This document shows, piece after piece, positions 20,469 through 30,356 of a DNA stretch of 51,505 nucleotides. Each line of letters begins with the position of its first letter. The stretch's first letter is position 1. A program made the position numbers and the translations under genes. The DNA is taken from contig CANNKD010000004.1 of assembly GCA_947505205.1 (NCBI GenBank), positions 1 through 51,505 of the forward strand, written 5' to 3'. The DNA is from Bacteroidota bacterium. Lineage in GTDB: Bacteria > Bacteroidota > Bacteroidia > Bacteroidales > F082. Under the pieces are notes generated by a model that worked only from the letters and a program-made list of their open reading frames with translations, did not search any database and had not been told where the DNA came from.

Positions 20469-22037
20469 CTATTCGACACCTAGACGAGACACGCATGTAT
20501 CTAATCCATTTTCTTTCACGAACGATTGCCATTCTTCAATTCGCTGGCCCTTTAAAACTCTTGGAAACTTATTTGCACTGCCTTCTTTACCAATTTTTTT
20601 CATATAGTCATTGAATAATCGTGCCGGTATAATGCTGATAAACAGCTCTTTGATCGCTTCTGTACGTTCAACCATATAATCATCATTCAGCGTATTGAGG
20701 TAGCCGTCAATTTTTTTCAATGCCAAAACCGGATCAATATTATCATCCGTACCCAGATACCAATGGTGTGCAAACATCGTATCATGTCGAACACCGGCAA
20801 CCGTGAACTCACGGATATCGAGGTTAAATTCTTCGGCAAGCATTTCAATGGCACGGTTGATGTTTTCTCCCGAAAGGTGTTCACCACAGATACTTAGGTA
20901 ATGTTTTGTGCGGCCAGTGATGATAATTTCACATTTTTCAACATCCACAAAACGAATGGTATCACCAATCAGATAACGCCATGCACCGGCATTGGTCGAT
21001 AGCAGTAAGGCATAATCTTCGTTTTTCTTCACTTCAGATAAGGTAAGTGCTTTTGCTTCGGGAAGAATATTGCCATCTGGATCAAAATTTTGGTCGTTAA
21101 AAGGAACAAACTCAAAATAAATCCCATTATCCACAATCAATTGCATGATGCGTTTTTCGAGGCTGTTTTGGTAAGCAATATAACCTTCTGAGGCTAAATA
21201 ACTTTCGGAGTAAATGACTGGTTTACCAAACAGTTTTTCGAAACTTTTTTCGTACGGTGCGAACGAAACCCCGCTATGCACGTAAATTGACAAATTTGGC
21301 CAGATATCATGAATAGATTTTAATTGATAGGCGTCGATGATTCGCTCAAGCAGAATCTGAACCCAGGCCGGTACACCGACAATTACGCCTATATCCCAGT
21401 TGGGCGCATTTTTTATCATCTCGTTGAGCTTGGTTGCCCAATCGGTTGCTTTCGAAATCTGTCGCCCAGGTTTGTAAAAATGCTGAAACCAAAAAGGCAA
21501 ATTTCCGGTTGTGATGCCTGATAAATCGCCGGCATAATAGGTTCCATTGTATTGTAAATGGGTGCTTCCACCAATCATGAGCATTCCTTTTTCGTAGAAG
21601 TTATCCGGGAAATTGAATTTTGATGACGAAACCAATTGCCTCACACTTGCTCTTTTGATTGAAGTGAGCATATCAGAAGTGACCGGGATAAATTTACTCG
21701 ACGATTCACTGGTGCCCGAACTCAATGCAAAATATTTGGTTCTTCCGGGCCAGCTAACATAGGTTTCGCCATTTAATGCCCTGTACCACCACTGTTTATA
21801 CATTGAATTGTAATCGAAAATGGGAACATGTTTTCGAAAACTTTCCCTAATATCATTATCGGAAAGGATTTTTGTGAAATCGTAATATTCGCCGAAAGCG
21901 GTTAACTGTGCTTTACCAAGTATCTTACGTAATTGCGCTTGTTGAGCAGTTATGGGGTTAAGTCGTTTCTTTTTTAACTCAACCGGCATATTCCGCAATT
22001 CGTACGCTTTTTTAATAATGCTTCCGAGTATTGGCAT
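20469..22037 (-). CDS. GH3 auxin-responsive promoter family protein (acyl-adenylate-forming)
   Basis: FALSSGTSESSSKFIPVTSDML, YAGDLSGITTGNLP, YLIGDTIRFV are GH3-family motifs. Start moved from TTG 22061 to ATG 22037 because TTG lies inside a TACCTTTG -7 element (22059-22066). Confidence 0.88.
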   Translation of the reverse strand: MPILGSIIKKAYELRNMPVELKKKRLNPITAQQAQLRKILGKAQLTAFGEYYDFTKILSDNDIRESFRKHVPIFDYNSMYKQWWYRALNGETYVSWPGRTKYFALSSGTSESSSKFIPVTSDMLTSIKRASVRQLVSSSKFNFPDNFYEKGMLMIGGSTHLQYNGTYYAGDLSGITTGNLPFWFQHFYKPGRQISKATDWATKLNEMIKNAPNWDIGVIVGVPAWVQILLERIIDAYQLKSIHDIWPNLSIYVHSGVSFAPYEKSFEKLFGKPVIYSESYLASEGYIAYQNSLEKRIMQLIVDNGIYFEFVPFNDQNFDPDGNILPEAKALTLSEVKKNEDYALLLSTNAGAWRYLIGDTIRFVDVEKCEIIITGRTKHYLSICGEHLSGENINRAIEMLAEEFNLDIREFTVAGVRHDTMFAHHWYLGTDDNIDPVLALKKIDGYLNTLNDDYMVERTEAIKELFISIIPARLFNDYMKKIGKEGSANKFPRVLKGQRIEEWQSFVKENGLDTCVSRLGVE

Positions 22038-22308
22038 TTGTTTTTTTGTTTGTAATGACAAAGGTAGATTTTTTTGATGAACCTACTATGCCATAACAAC
22101 AATTGAAAAATCGATCGCTTCACTCATCACCAACGGATAATTAGGTTTAACCCAAATTGTGCAATTGAATTGAGTAATCGACTAAAAGTTTGTAAATCAG
22201 CATGATGAATCATGCTTCAAACAAACCCTATACCGATAACTATCGGCGGGGATTATTTCTACTAAGGCTTATGTGAGCGCAGCGAAAAAAACCAAGTTTC
22301 ACTGAACA

Positions 22309-22602
22309 GCTATCAAAACTGAGTTCTTGCACTAAATTGCGTTTGCTATCGGTTATGGTATTCCACTAGCCTAAGTGGTCTTTGTGGATGTAAAAAATTT
22401 TATTGATGCCTTGCTGCTTTTCAACCAAGGCGAACACGCCTTGTGGCCCTGATAAGTAGGTTAGCACTCGCTCGGTACCGTTGGTTGTGATATACTCACC
22501 AGCACCTGCCCAACGCTTGGTAATTGTTGTGTTTTCATCGGTAAACGTCTGCCAAGTTGTTACCGAACGGGTTGCACTACTTATGTTTGTTAGGCTTTGC
22601 AT
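22309..22602 (-). pseudogene. Decayed orphan RHS-repeat C-terminal fragment
   Basis: 22309..22545 is clearly homologous to part of the large RHS gene (about 24584..24820). TCG (Ser) of the full copy is TAG here at 22366-22368 (HKDHLG*WNTITDSKRNLVQELSFDS), and homology stops just after. Confidence 0.85.
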
Positions 22603-22691
22603 GTTGTTTCAAAAGTACATATGTTTTTTTCAACTTTTGATGATTGGAATGTGGAGCGACGAAGTCTGGAGACAACGCCAGACGGGGGATG

Positions 22692-23336
22692 TTATGGCAT
22701 CTTCTTATATTTATTTATCCAGATATTATTTGAATCTAACATTGTCTTATAGATAAATGGTTTGAATTCAAAATCTTTTGATTGCATCAAATAGGTTATC
22801 TTTTTTTGATTATAATCTTGTCTTTTTTCAAGTTTTGTGAACTTAGGGACAGGAGGTATCATCTTCCAGTTAAGGATTCTGTTTCCATCTATCACTCCTG
22901 TGAAATTGCACAAATACCAAATATTGAAACCATCTCCATTGCCCTCAAAAACCATATATATGCTTGCTTCAATTTTTTTATTGTTAACACTGAATATCCC
23001 ACAAGGTAAGTTAGTGAACTTATTTTTTTTATCAATATAACTTTTTCGTTTCTCATTATTTGAAAAATAAATATCTCCAATATAATCAACAATTCCATTA
23101 CCGTAAAACATGATTGGGTCTATGAAACTATCGTCTTTTCGATGTATGGTGTCGCTTACCAAGGAAGAGGAATCAATGCTAATTAAAGTATATAATCCAT
23201 TATACTTCAATTCACGATTATTATCAGGCAAAACATTTATTATTTGATTGAATTTCTCATTAGGTTCTTGCCTATAAGACAGCAAATGGCATGAATTCAA
23301 AGAGATTGTGATTAGTATGGTACATATTTGCTTCAT
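22692..23336 (-). CDS. Hypothetical lipoprotein immediately downstream of the RHS toxin (candidate immunity protein)
   Basis: 214 aa from MKQICTILITISLNSCHLL (lipobox LNSC); begins 14 bp after the RHS stop on the same strand. Longer ORF start at 23420 overlaps RHS and is less likely. Confidence 0.65.
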   Translation of the reverse strand: MKQICTILITISLNSCHLLSYRQEPNEKFNQIINVLPDNNRELKYNGLYTLISIDSSSLVSDTIHRKDDSFIDPIMFYGNGIVDYIGDIYFSNNEKRKSYIDKKNKFTNLPCGIFSVNNKKIEASIYMVFEGNGDGFNIWYLCNFTGVIDGNRILNWKMIPPVPKFTKLEKRQDYNQKKITYLMQSKDFEFKPFIYKTMLDSNNIWINKYKKMP

Positions 23337-23349
23337 ATCGATCCTTGTT

Positions 23350-24318
23350 TTAATAAAATAAATAATTGCTATTAAAACCTCCATAATAACCAAAGGAACG
23401 AGATTGAAGTCCGTGATCATAGAAGTATGGTGTAGTAATTGCTACATTTTTATGTATCCAATTCTGAATAGAATGTAAGCGCTTTTCGGAATTATTTCCG
23501 GCAAAATAAGACTGCCCCTTATAAATTACACCTCCATACATTGTCCCACCTCTTAAATATGTCATCTTTTCATCTTCAGGATTCCATGTCCCGACCATAC
23601 CTTCCCCAGATGGATCCGGGTTTGGGTTCCCCTCTTGTAAAGTCCCTCCTTCACCATCACCTGTAATCATGCTTCCTCCAAATGCAAGTGTTAAATCACC
23701 GGACACCTTGTAAGTCGCAAGCGCGCCTCCTGTTCTATACCTATCCTCCCTATCGCCAATTCCCCAATCCTCATCAAATCTAAAAGCAAAGTCTCCGATT
23801 TGTGCTGTAACAGCTCCAACACCTTGTCCGGTATTACCCCCAAACGAATTGTATGAATATCCTAATCCATAATTTGCATGTCCATCATTATAGCCAACAA
23901 AACCACCACCATTCCAAAAACTACTTGATCCTGCCGATTCACCTAATGAACTCATTCCGGAATTATATCCAGCACCAATACAAGCTGAGTAAGCCAAATC
24001 CCCAACCTGCCCTGAAGCATTCAAATTGGCTCCAAAATTAAATCCATGAGACCCAAAGCCAACCATTGGGCTTAGGCTTAAATTAAAGGAAGATGATTGA
24101 TAGATAGGAATACTTGGTAAGAATCTATTTAATTGACCTACTCCAGCAGATAAAAATACGCCTCCAACAGTAGTTATCCCAGCGCCTCCAATTAAACCTC
24201 CAATTGCACCAGAAGCTGCGGAAACTGCAATTTCGCCTATATTCATTTTAAAATCATTAGCTATTAAGTCTGCTGTAACGTTAACAGCTGCGTAAACTAT
24301 TGGTACAAACCAAACGAT
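23350..24318 (-). other. C-terminal variable (toxin) domain after the RHS core; resembles polymorphic toxin type 23
   Basis: Sequence after DPTGE (24319-24333): hydrophobic linker then GQVGDLAYSACIGAGYNSG...VGAVTAQIGDFAFRFDEDWGIGDREDRYRTGGALATYKVSGDLTLAFGGSMITGDGEGG... Assignment is from memory of the family style and was not searched. Confidence 0.5.
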
Positions 24319-27300
24319 TTCGCCTGTCGGGTCAGTATAAATATGAGGATTATTGAGGCAATAACTATACCTATTAAAACTCTGCGAGAAATCGGGTGAT
24401 TGAACATAGTTGTCGGGCGAGAGCATACGACTAACAGTGGGGTCGTACACTCGGCCATTCATGTTTATTAAGCCAAAAGAGTAAAGATGTTCGTGTCCTG
24501 TAAAACCACGATCGTAGATTGGTGCGAGTGGTGTTTCCTTAAACACTCTCCATGTTTCAGGGTCGCGGCGTGTGCCCCAGCTATCAAAGCTGAGTTCTTG
24601 TAACAGATTTCGTTTGGTATCGGTTATGGTATTCCACGAGCCTAAATGGTCTTTGTGGATGTAAAAAATTTTATTGATGCCTTGCTGCTTCTCAACCAAG
24701 GCGAAAACGCCCTGTGGTCCTGATAAGTAAGTGAGTAGCCTTGTTGTGCCATTTGTATCGATATATTCACAAGCACCTGCCCAACGCTTGGTTATTGTTG
24801 TGTTTTCATCTGTAAACTCTTGCATGATGCGCTGGCGGTGGTTGCCATAACTGACATTCAAAAGCTTATTTCCTTCTTTTATTACCTTTAACTTATCGAA
24901 GGTATTGTATTCAATATTTTGAATATCAACCGGAAAAACATCCTTTGTTGTAAGGGCTGAGGTTAATGCATGAGGTCCATTGGGTTTACCATCATACGTT
25001 TCGCCATACTTGGCATTGTCAAAAATAACATTGCCATCGACTTTTTTAAGTGCGATATTGCCCAAATTGTCGTATGCATGCATGCCTGACGGCTCATTGT
25101 TTAACGAGATTGTTTCCAAACGGTTGAGGGCATCGTAGGTAAATGATTCAGTAAGTTTCTGGTTTTGAGGTCTATTGATCCATTTGGTGCGGCTGCTAAG
25201 GTTGCCTATATGATCCCAATCGTATTCTAAATCCTGAACTATTTGTGCTTGGTATTTTGTACTGATAGCTGTTAGGCGTTTTGTTTGCGGATCGTAGGTT
25301 TGTTCGGTTTGCAGTTCATTACCGACTGTAAAAAGTTCTAACTGCCCAAGGTGGTTCACCCTGTTTGTTTTCCAAAGCAATTGTTCGTCAGTGGTCGAGC
25401 GAATGGTGTATAATTCGCCTTGCGCATTGTAATAGTTAATAGTACCAACACCGGAGGGATGGATGGTTTTTTTGAGACGGCTCAAGGCATCGTAGGTAAA
25501 GGCAGTGGTATAATTTTCGCCGTTTATCGATTCTGTTTGTGATGTGGTGCGCAAAAGGTTATCGTAGGTAAAAGAGGTGGTATGCCCGTTTAGGGTAATA
25601 AATTTAAGGGTTCCTTTTGTGCCGGGTGTAGTATTATACGACCATATTGTGATTCCTTCGGGGTCGGTTTGCTCAATCATTCTTCCAAAACCATCGTAAA
25701 CCATGGTGGTTTTATCGTTGCGTGGCGAAACTTGTTGTACCAACTGGTCGTAGGCATCGTAGGTATATTGCACCGTTCCGTAATCAGGATCGGTGAGTAA
25801 GGTTTGTTGCCCGCGTTTGTTGTATTCCATGCTTACCATTGTGCTTGGGCTGTCCTCGATACAGGTGTTTTTAAGTTTCCCATCGCTAAAGTATGTATAA
25901 AATACTTTCACGCCATTGGCATCAACACTTTCTTTGAGCCAACCCACTACATTGGTTATTTTTTCGGTTGTTTGGTTAAGGGTATTGGTCGTTTTAATGC
26001 TGTTTCCGTTATATTCATAGCTAATGGTAGTATTGTCGGGCATTGTAACAATAATTGGTCTGTTTATTTCGTCATATTCATACTGTGTGTATTGCATTTG
26101 TTGATTATCAGCTAAATAAGGAACAGATTCTTTCAGCAGAAGACCTTTGGCATTGTAAATTTCATCGGTATATATTTTATTTCCATGATAATCGTGGCTT
26201 ACGGCACGCATTACTCTGCCAAAACGATCATAAAACACCAGCGTTTCGGGCAAGCCTGATGCCTGACTCCATTGGTAGTACAAACTGCTTGGCGTTTTAT
26301 CGGGATGGTCACCAGCCCAGTACGTTTGGGTTTTCTGGAGTGTATTATCAGGATGTTTTACTTGTGTAGGCTTGCCAAAAACATCGTGTTGGTACAAGGT
26401 TGTAAGATCGTTTGCATCAATTTCATGATTAAGCAGACCAGTTTCTGCTTCATAAAACGATGACTTAATGTAAGAAACACCGTCCAATTTTTTTATTGTT
26501 TTGCTAACAAAGCGATGCTGATAAGCAACATCGTATTCAAATTCGGTTAATCGCGGTTCAACACCGGGTGCCGAAAGTCTGGATGATTTTACATTTCCAT
26601 AAACACTGTAATCAAATTCGAGTATGTTTTGGAATTGTTCATCGTCGTTGGGCAGCATCGTTTCTGAAATCACCAATGAAGTATTGGGACGATACATATA
26701 TGTTTTCTTTTGTTTATTTGTAGTTGCATCCTCGTTGCTCATGATGGTTGTTTCGTGTTCATTAACCAAGCCAAAAAGCCATTTATTGGGGTTTGGCGGA
26801 TAGTAAGTTAAGGATTGCTCGGTACGAAAACTATACTCACCCGAAGGAAAATCAAAGGAATAATTTTGATTATCAACATAAGTACCTGTAGATGTTACGT
26901 TTCCTTGCTCAATGTCGGTTGGTGAGTAATATTGAGTGCTAAGTTGTGTTGATAAAAGTACTGATCCTTGCGATTCAATTGAATAGGTTTTGGTAAGTGT
27001 TCGAGGAGTATAATAGAAGAATCGTTTATTGGTAAAATCTTGAATGACAGGTGGTTCAGACCAAGTTTCATTGATCAGTTTCAATCCAATACCTTCTTTT
27101 TTAACATAAGTTTTATTATTAATTTGCCAACTAAAATAATATGTTGGATCTAACTCAAAAGTACTAACGGCTTGTGACTTCAAAATTGTATTCTGATAAT
27201 TAGACGTTGTTAATTGTTGAAAACCGAGAAAGCCTTTTCCTTTTTTATGAATTTTTGCACCTTTGTATTCATATTTATTTGTTATGAAACCACCAATACC

Positions 27301-29850
27301 ATCTTCTGAAACCACCGATTCAACAACATATAAGGCTGGTTGAATATCTATCACGTCAGTATGATTCGGTCCAGTGCCTTTGGTGTATATTTCAGAATTT
27401 GTAAGCGGTGAAAAACTTTGTTCGGTTATCTGTCCCAAACCATTTTTGAAAGATTTAATTAAATTATATTTATTGTCACAATCGAATAGTTCAACAAAAT
27501 CACCATTATATATCACCCCTTGTACATATAAATCGTCATGACCATCTCCATTAAAATCAAATGATGGATGGACATGTTCGTATTGCACTACACCTCCTGA
27601 AGCCAGACCCCCAATCATACTTATAAAACCTGAGGAGGTTTCCGAAAATGTATTTCCATTTGAATAGTAAATGATGTACTCTGCGGTTGTAGTATTTTGA
27701 ATTTTATGCAGTTGCATAATGTCAGTTTTTCCATCACCATTATAATCAGCAAGATTTAGAGAATAATACCAAGCATCAACTTGTTCATAAAGATTAAAGT
27801 TTGCAAGTAGCGGAGCTGACATTGTACTGAAACCAGTTTGGCCATTAAAACAAGCAACTTCCCAGGTAGGGTTTTCTGAGCCATAAGTATAAGTCAATAG
27901 GTCAGTAATGCCATCTCCATTAAAATCACCCGGATATAACTGATGCCAAGTTGATGGATAGCCATTTGATTCGGTGCCGTGAATAATTTCAAGTTGATTT
28001 GTTGGAATATTAACACTATAAATAAAGCAATTGCTGGTATGCGGATTTCCACCATATTCAGCAGTCCTAAGGATGTCACTCCGTCCATCTCCATTAAAAT
28101 CACTAACAACTATTACACTTTTATTGAAGTCTGTATTACCGAAGGTCATTTTTGCTGAAAAAACAAGAACATTTGAAGGAGAGGTTTCGTTTAATTTCCA
28201 TATATAAACATCTGGTTCATCATTATTTGGATCATTATCGTAATTCACAGTTTTATCTTTGTAAACGGCTAATAACTCAGTAATTCCATCACCATCAAAA
28301 TCACCTGTTCTAAACTCTGGATTATTTATAAATAAACCAGAAATATCATTTATATAATAATATTCAAACCCACCTCCTGTAGATAGCATAAGCCCATCAA
28401 TATAAAATCTATCGGGGGTATTATTTAAATATCCAATTACTATAAAATCCTCTAACCCGTCTCCGTTGTAATCTCCAATAAGCAGATTGCGATACCATTC
28501 CAGGGGGCCAACCTCAAATTCAACAATTGGCAAAAATGTATTATTCTCTGACCGAAGTCTAAAAAACCAATTTAAAGCTTTTTTCATTCCAGGCAAATTA
28601 GGTCCAGGCTGCCAAAGCTCCCATTCAATTTTAATAATATCTGTTAAACCATCACCATTAATGTCTAAAAAAAATTGGTCATATTGCGTTCCTGAAGATT
28701 CAGTTGGAGTCAACAATTCATTATTTGTATGTCCATTATCACTCGCCCACTCGGCAACAATAGGATTAAAATGTTGTCCTTCTGTATCCCCATCATAAAG
28801 CCATACCTTTTGCAGTCTTGAATACATACCTTGTTCATAATCAAGTTTATAGGTATTGAGTAGTTGGCCCTGATACTTTATTCTAATTCCTGTTAAAAGG
28901 TCGGTTCCAACGATACTGCTACCAGCAATAAATTGACGAATGATATCATTTCTAAAGTTTTGATAATCAAATTGTATTTCGTAGAAATGTTGTTGGTTAG
29001 TGATTCTATTTGCACCGTATTGAATTTTGTCAATGATCCCAAGTCCTCCGGTCTCTCTATAAATAAATGTGATATAATTACCCATTTGATCTTCTAAGGA
29101 AGTTAAATGCCAGGTTAATATGGCATCTCTGCCTGATGCCTCAATTCGACTACTTGGTTCGGTACCATAATAAAACGTCTGTCCACTTTTCGTTTCAACT
29201 TTAAAAGATAAAGGGCCATCACCTGCCGTACCATCAGCTTTTATCCTTGAAAAAGATTCAATTTCGGTTCTGAATTCTGTATTTTGCGTGTTTACCGGAA
29301 TCAATCGTTGGCCATCCAACATATACTGGTCATTCCCGTCAAAATCAACACCATCAATGTATTCGTTATGATAGATTGTTGTGCCGGTTCGTGTGATCGA
29401 CGATAAGCCGGTTAGCGACCAACCTAATCCAAGCAAACCATTACCTCCCTGACTGTTGTAAACAAGTCCGAGTTGAGGAGTCATACCATTCACTCCTGAC
29501 GGTAATTCGATAGGAATACTATAAATAGCAGCACCTGAAGGTGAAACCATTAAGTTACCGGGGAGGGTACCAACCAAGCCGCCCTCATTATTACCGGGAG
29601 GACCACCAATAAGGTCTCCATCATCCGGTGGAAAAACCATATATGGGTCAATCCTTCCGATGAAATAATCAGATGAATTAAGTGGAGTGTATTGAAAGCC
29701 AGGGAGTAGCGTTATTTCCTCGGAGGCAATATATTCATACTCGCCACCTGTGAATGGCTGTGTTAGATTAAAAAATTGACCGCTTTGTTGTTGGGCGAAT
29801 AAACCCATAAACCAAAAAGTAACTATCAGAAATATACTTGTTTTTTTCAT
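23350..29850 (-). CDS. SpvB/FG-GAP/RHS-repeat secreted polymorphic toxin (TcB-TcC-like shell)
   Basis: Signal peptide MKKTSIFLIVTFWFMGLFAQ; SpvB-like SPSGAAIYSIPIELPSGVNGMTPQLGLVYNSQGGNGLLGLGWSLTGLSSITR; repeated DFNGDG(x)nD FG-GAP motifs; many YD repeats; C-terminal RHS core GRVYDPTVSRMLSPDNYVQSPDFSQSFNRYSYCLNNPHIYTDPTGE. Confidence 0.92.
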   Translation of the reverse strand: MKKTSIFLIVTFWFMGLFAQQQSGQFFNLTQPFTGGEYEYIASEEITLLPGFQYTPLNSSDYFIGRIDPYMVFPPDDGDLIGGPPGNNEGGLVGTLPGNLMVSPSGAAIYSIPIELPSGVNGMTPQLGLVYNSQGGNGLLGLGWSLTGLSSITRTGTTIYHNEYIDGVDFDGNDQYMLDGQRLIPVNTQNTEFRTEIESFSRIKADGTAGDGPLSFKVETKSGQTFYYGTEPSSRIEASGRDAILTWHLTSLEDQMGNYITFIYRETGGLGIIDKIQYGANRITNQQHFYEIQFDYQNFRNDIIRQFIAGSSIVGTDLLTGIRIKYQGQLLNTYKLDYEQGMYSRLQKVWLYDGDTEGQHFNPIVAEWASDNGHTNNELLTPTESSGTQYDQFFLDINGDGLTDIIKIEWELWQPGPNLPGMKKALNWFFRLRSENNTFLPIVEFEVGPLEWYRNLLIGDYNGDGLEDFIVIGYLNNTPDRFYIDGLMLSTGGGFEYYYINDISGLFINNPEFRTGDFDGDGITELLAVYKDKTVNYDNDPNNDEPDVYIWKLNETSPSNVLVFSAKMTFGNTDFNKSVIVVSDFNGDGRSDILRTAEYGGNPHTSNCFIYSVNIPTNQLEIIHGTESNGYPSTWHQLYPGDFNGDGITDLLTYTYGSENPTWEVACFNGQTGFSTMSAPLLANFNLYEQVDAWYYSLNLADYNGDGKTDIMQLHKIQNTTTAEYIIYYSNGNTFSETSSGFISMIGGLASGGVVQYEHVHPSFDFNGDGHDDLYVQGVIYNGDFVELFDCDNKYNLIKSFKNGLGQITEQSFSPLTNSEIYTKGTGPNHTDVIDIQPALYVVESVVSEDGIGGFITNKYEYKGAKIHKKGKGFLGFQQLTTSNYQNTILKSQAVSTFELDPTYYFSWQINNKTYVKKEGIGLKLINETWSEPPVIQDFTNKRFFYYTPRTLTKTYSIESQGSVLLSTQLSTQYYSPTDIEQGNVTSTGTYVDNQNYSFDFPSGEYSFRTEQSLTYYPPNPNKWLFGLVNEHETTIMSNEDATTNKQKKTYMYRPNTSLVISETMLPNDDEQFQNILEFDYSVYGNVKSSRLSAPGVEPRLTEFEYDVAYQHRFVSKTIKKLDGVSYIKSSFYEAETGLLNHEIDANDLTTLYQHDVFGKPTQVKHPDNTLQKTQTYWAGDHPDKTPSSLYYQWSQASGLPETLVFYDRFGRVMRAVSHDYHGNKIYTDEIYNAKGLLLKESVPYLADNQQMQYTQYEYDEINRPIIVTMPDNTTISYEYNGNSIKTTNTLNQTTEKITNVVGWLKESVDANGVKVFYTYFSDGKLKNTCIEDSPSTMVSMEYNKRGQQTLLTDPDYGTVQYTYDAYDQLVQQVSPRNDKTTMVYDGFGRMIEQTDPEGITIWSYNTTPGTKGTLKFITLNGHTTSFTYDNLLRTTSQTESINGENYTTAFTYDALSRLKKTIHPSGVGTINYYNAQGELYTIRSTTDEQLLWKTNRVNHLGQLELFTVGNELQTEQTYDPQTKRLTAISTKYQAQIVQDLEYDWDHIGNLSSRTKWINRPQNQKLTESFTYDALNRLETISLNNEPSGMHAYDNLGNIALKKVDGNVIFDNAKYGETYDGKPNGPHALTSALTTKDVFPVDIQNIEYNTFDKLKVIKEGNKLLNVSYGNHRQRIMQEFTDENTTITKRWAGACEYIDTNGTTRLLTYLSGPQGVFALVEKQQGINKIFYIHKDHLGSWNTITDTKRNLLQELSFDSWGTRRDPETWRVFKETPLAPIYDRGFTGHEHLYSFGLINMNGRVYDPTVSRMLSPDNYVQSPDFSQSFNRYSYCLNNPHIYTDPTGEIVWFVPIVYAAVNVTADLIANDFKMNIGEIAVSAASGAIGGLIGGAGITTVGGVFLSAGVGQLNRFLPSIPIYQSSSFNLSLSPMVGFGSHGFNFGANLNASGQVGDLAYSACIGAGYNSGMSSLGESAGSSSFWNGGGFVGYNDGHANYGLGYSYNSFGGNTGQGVGAVTAQIGDFAFRFDEDWGIGDREDRYRTGGALATYKVSGDLTLAFGGSMITGDGEGGTLQEGNPNPDPSGEGMVGTWNPEDEKMTYLRGGTMYGGVIYKGQSYFAGNNSEKRLHSIQNWIHKNVAITTPYFYDHGLQSRSFGYYGGFNSNYLFY

Positions 29851-29877
29851 TTTGTACTTTATTGTAATTTAACAAAC

Positions 29878-30312
29878 CTAATGTTTTACAATCTTAAAAA
29901 TGGCACTACCCTTATCGTTGTTTAGCTGTAAAAAATAGATTCCGGGTTTAAACGACTCGAGGTGCAAGCTGGTTTTATTATCAATAACCGGTCCTTTTGC
30001 AAGTGTTTTACCTTCAGTATCAGCCAATAGATAATTTACAGGATGCTCGTTATCTATCTTCATATCAATAGTCAGGCTGCCTAAAGTTGGATTTGGATAC
30101 ACCAAGGTTTGGCTAAACTCCTCACTTTTGGGCATCGCTAATTCTGAAGGGATTGAATCTGTTTCTTTCAGTCGAGATATTTCAATCCAACGCATAAATC
30201 TGTTTCCGGCATCATCATAATCAAACTTTACATTGTAAGTTTCTTGCGCAAGCAGGGGCTGAACAGCCGAAAGAGAACACAAAAACACAAGAATAAAAAA
30301 TAGCTTTTTCAT
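29878..30312 (-). CDS. Mini-protein with a YD-like motif and T9SS type A sorting domain
   Basis: 144 aa: signal peptide MKKLFFILVFLCSLSAVQPLLA, NVKFDYDDAGNRFMR, and CTD LVYPNPTLGSLTIDMKIDNEHPVNYLLADTEGKTLAKG...FKPGIYFLQLNNDKGSAIFKIVKH. Confidence 0.8.
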   Translation of the reverse strand: MKKLFFILVFLCSLSAVQPLLAQETYNVKFDYDDAGNRFMRWIEISRLKETDSIPSELAMPKSEEFSQTLVYPNPTLGSLTIDMKIDNEHPVNYLLADTEGKTLAKGPVIDNKTSLHLESFKPGIYFLQLNNDKGSAIFKIVKH

Positions 30313-30356
30313 AACAAATGAATTGATAATGAATACTTTAATAAAAACAGAATTGA

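Noticed and set aside
22664-22683. GTCTGG-N8-CCAGAC hairpin downstream of the candidate immunity gene as a terminator
   Set aside because: Stem is only 6 bp with no following T-tract on the minus strand; could be part of a dispersed repeat but cannot be supported from one copy.
27540-28670. Regularly recurring ~17-nt DNA motif (ccatctccattaaaatc) resembling a spaced repeat or CRISPR array
   Set aside because: Falls in frame with the RHS protein and encodes the FG-GAP DFNGDG motif; spacing is irregular and copies are imperfect.
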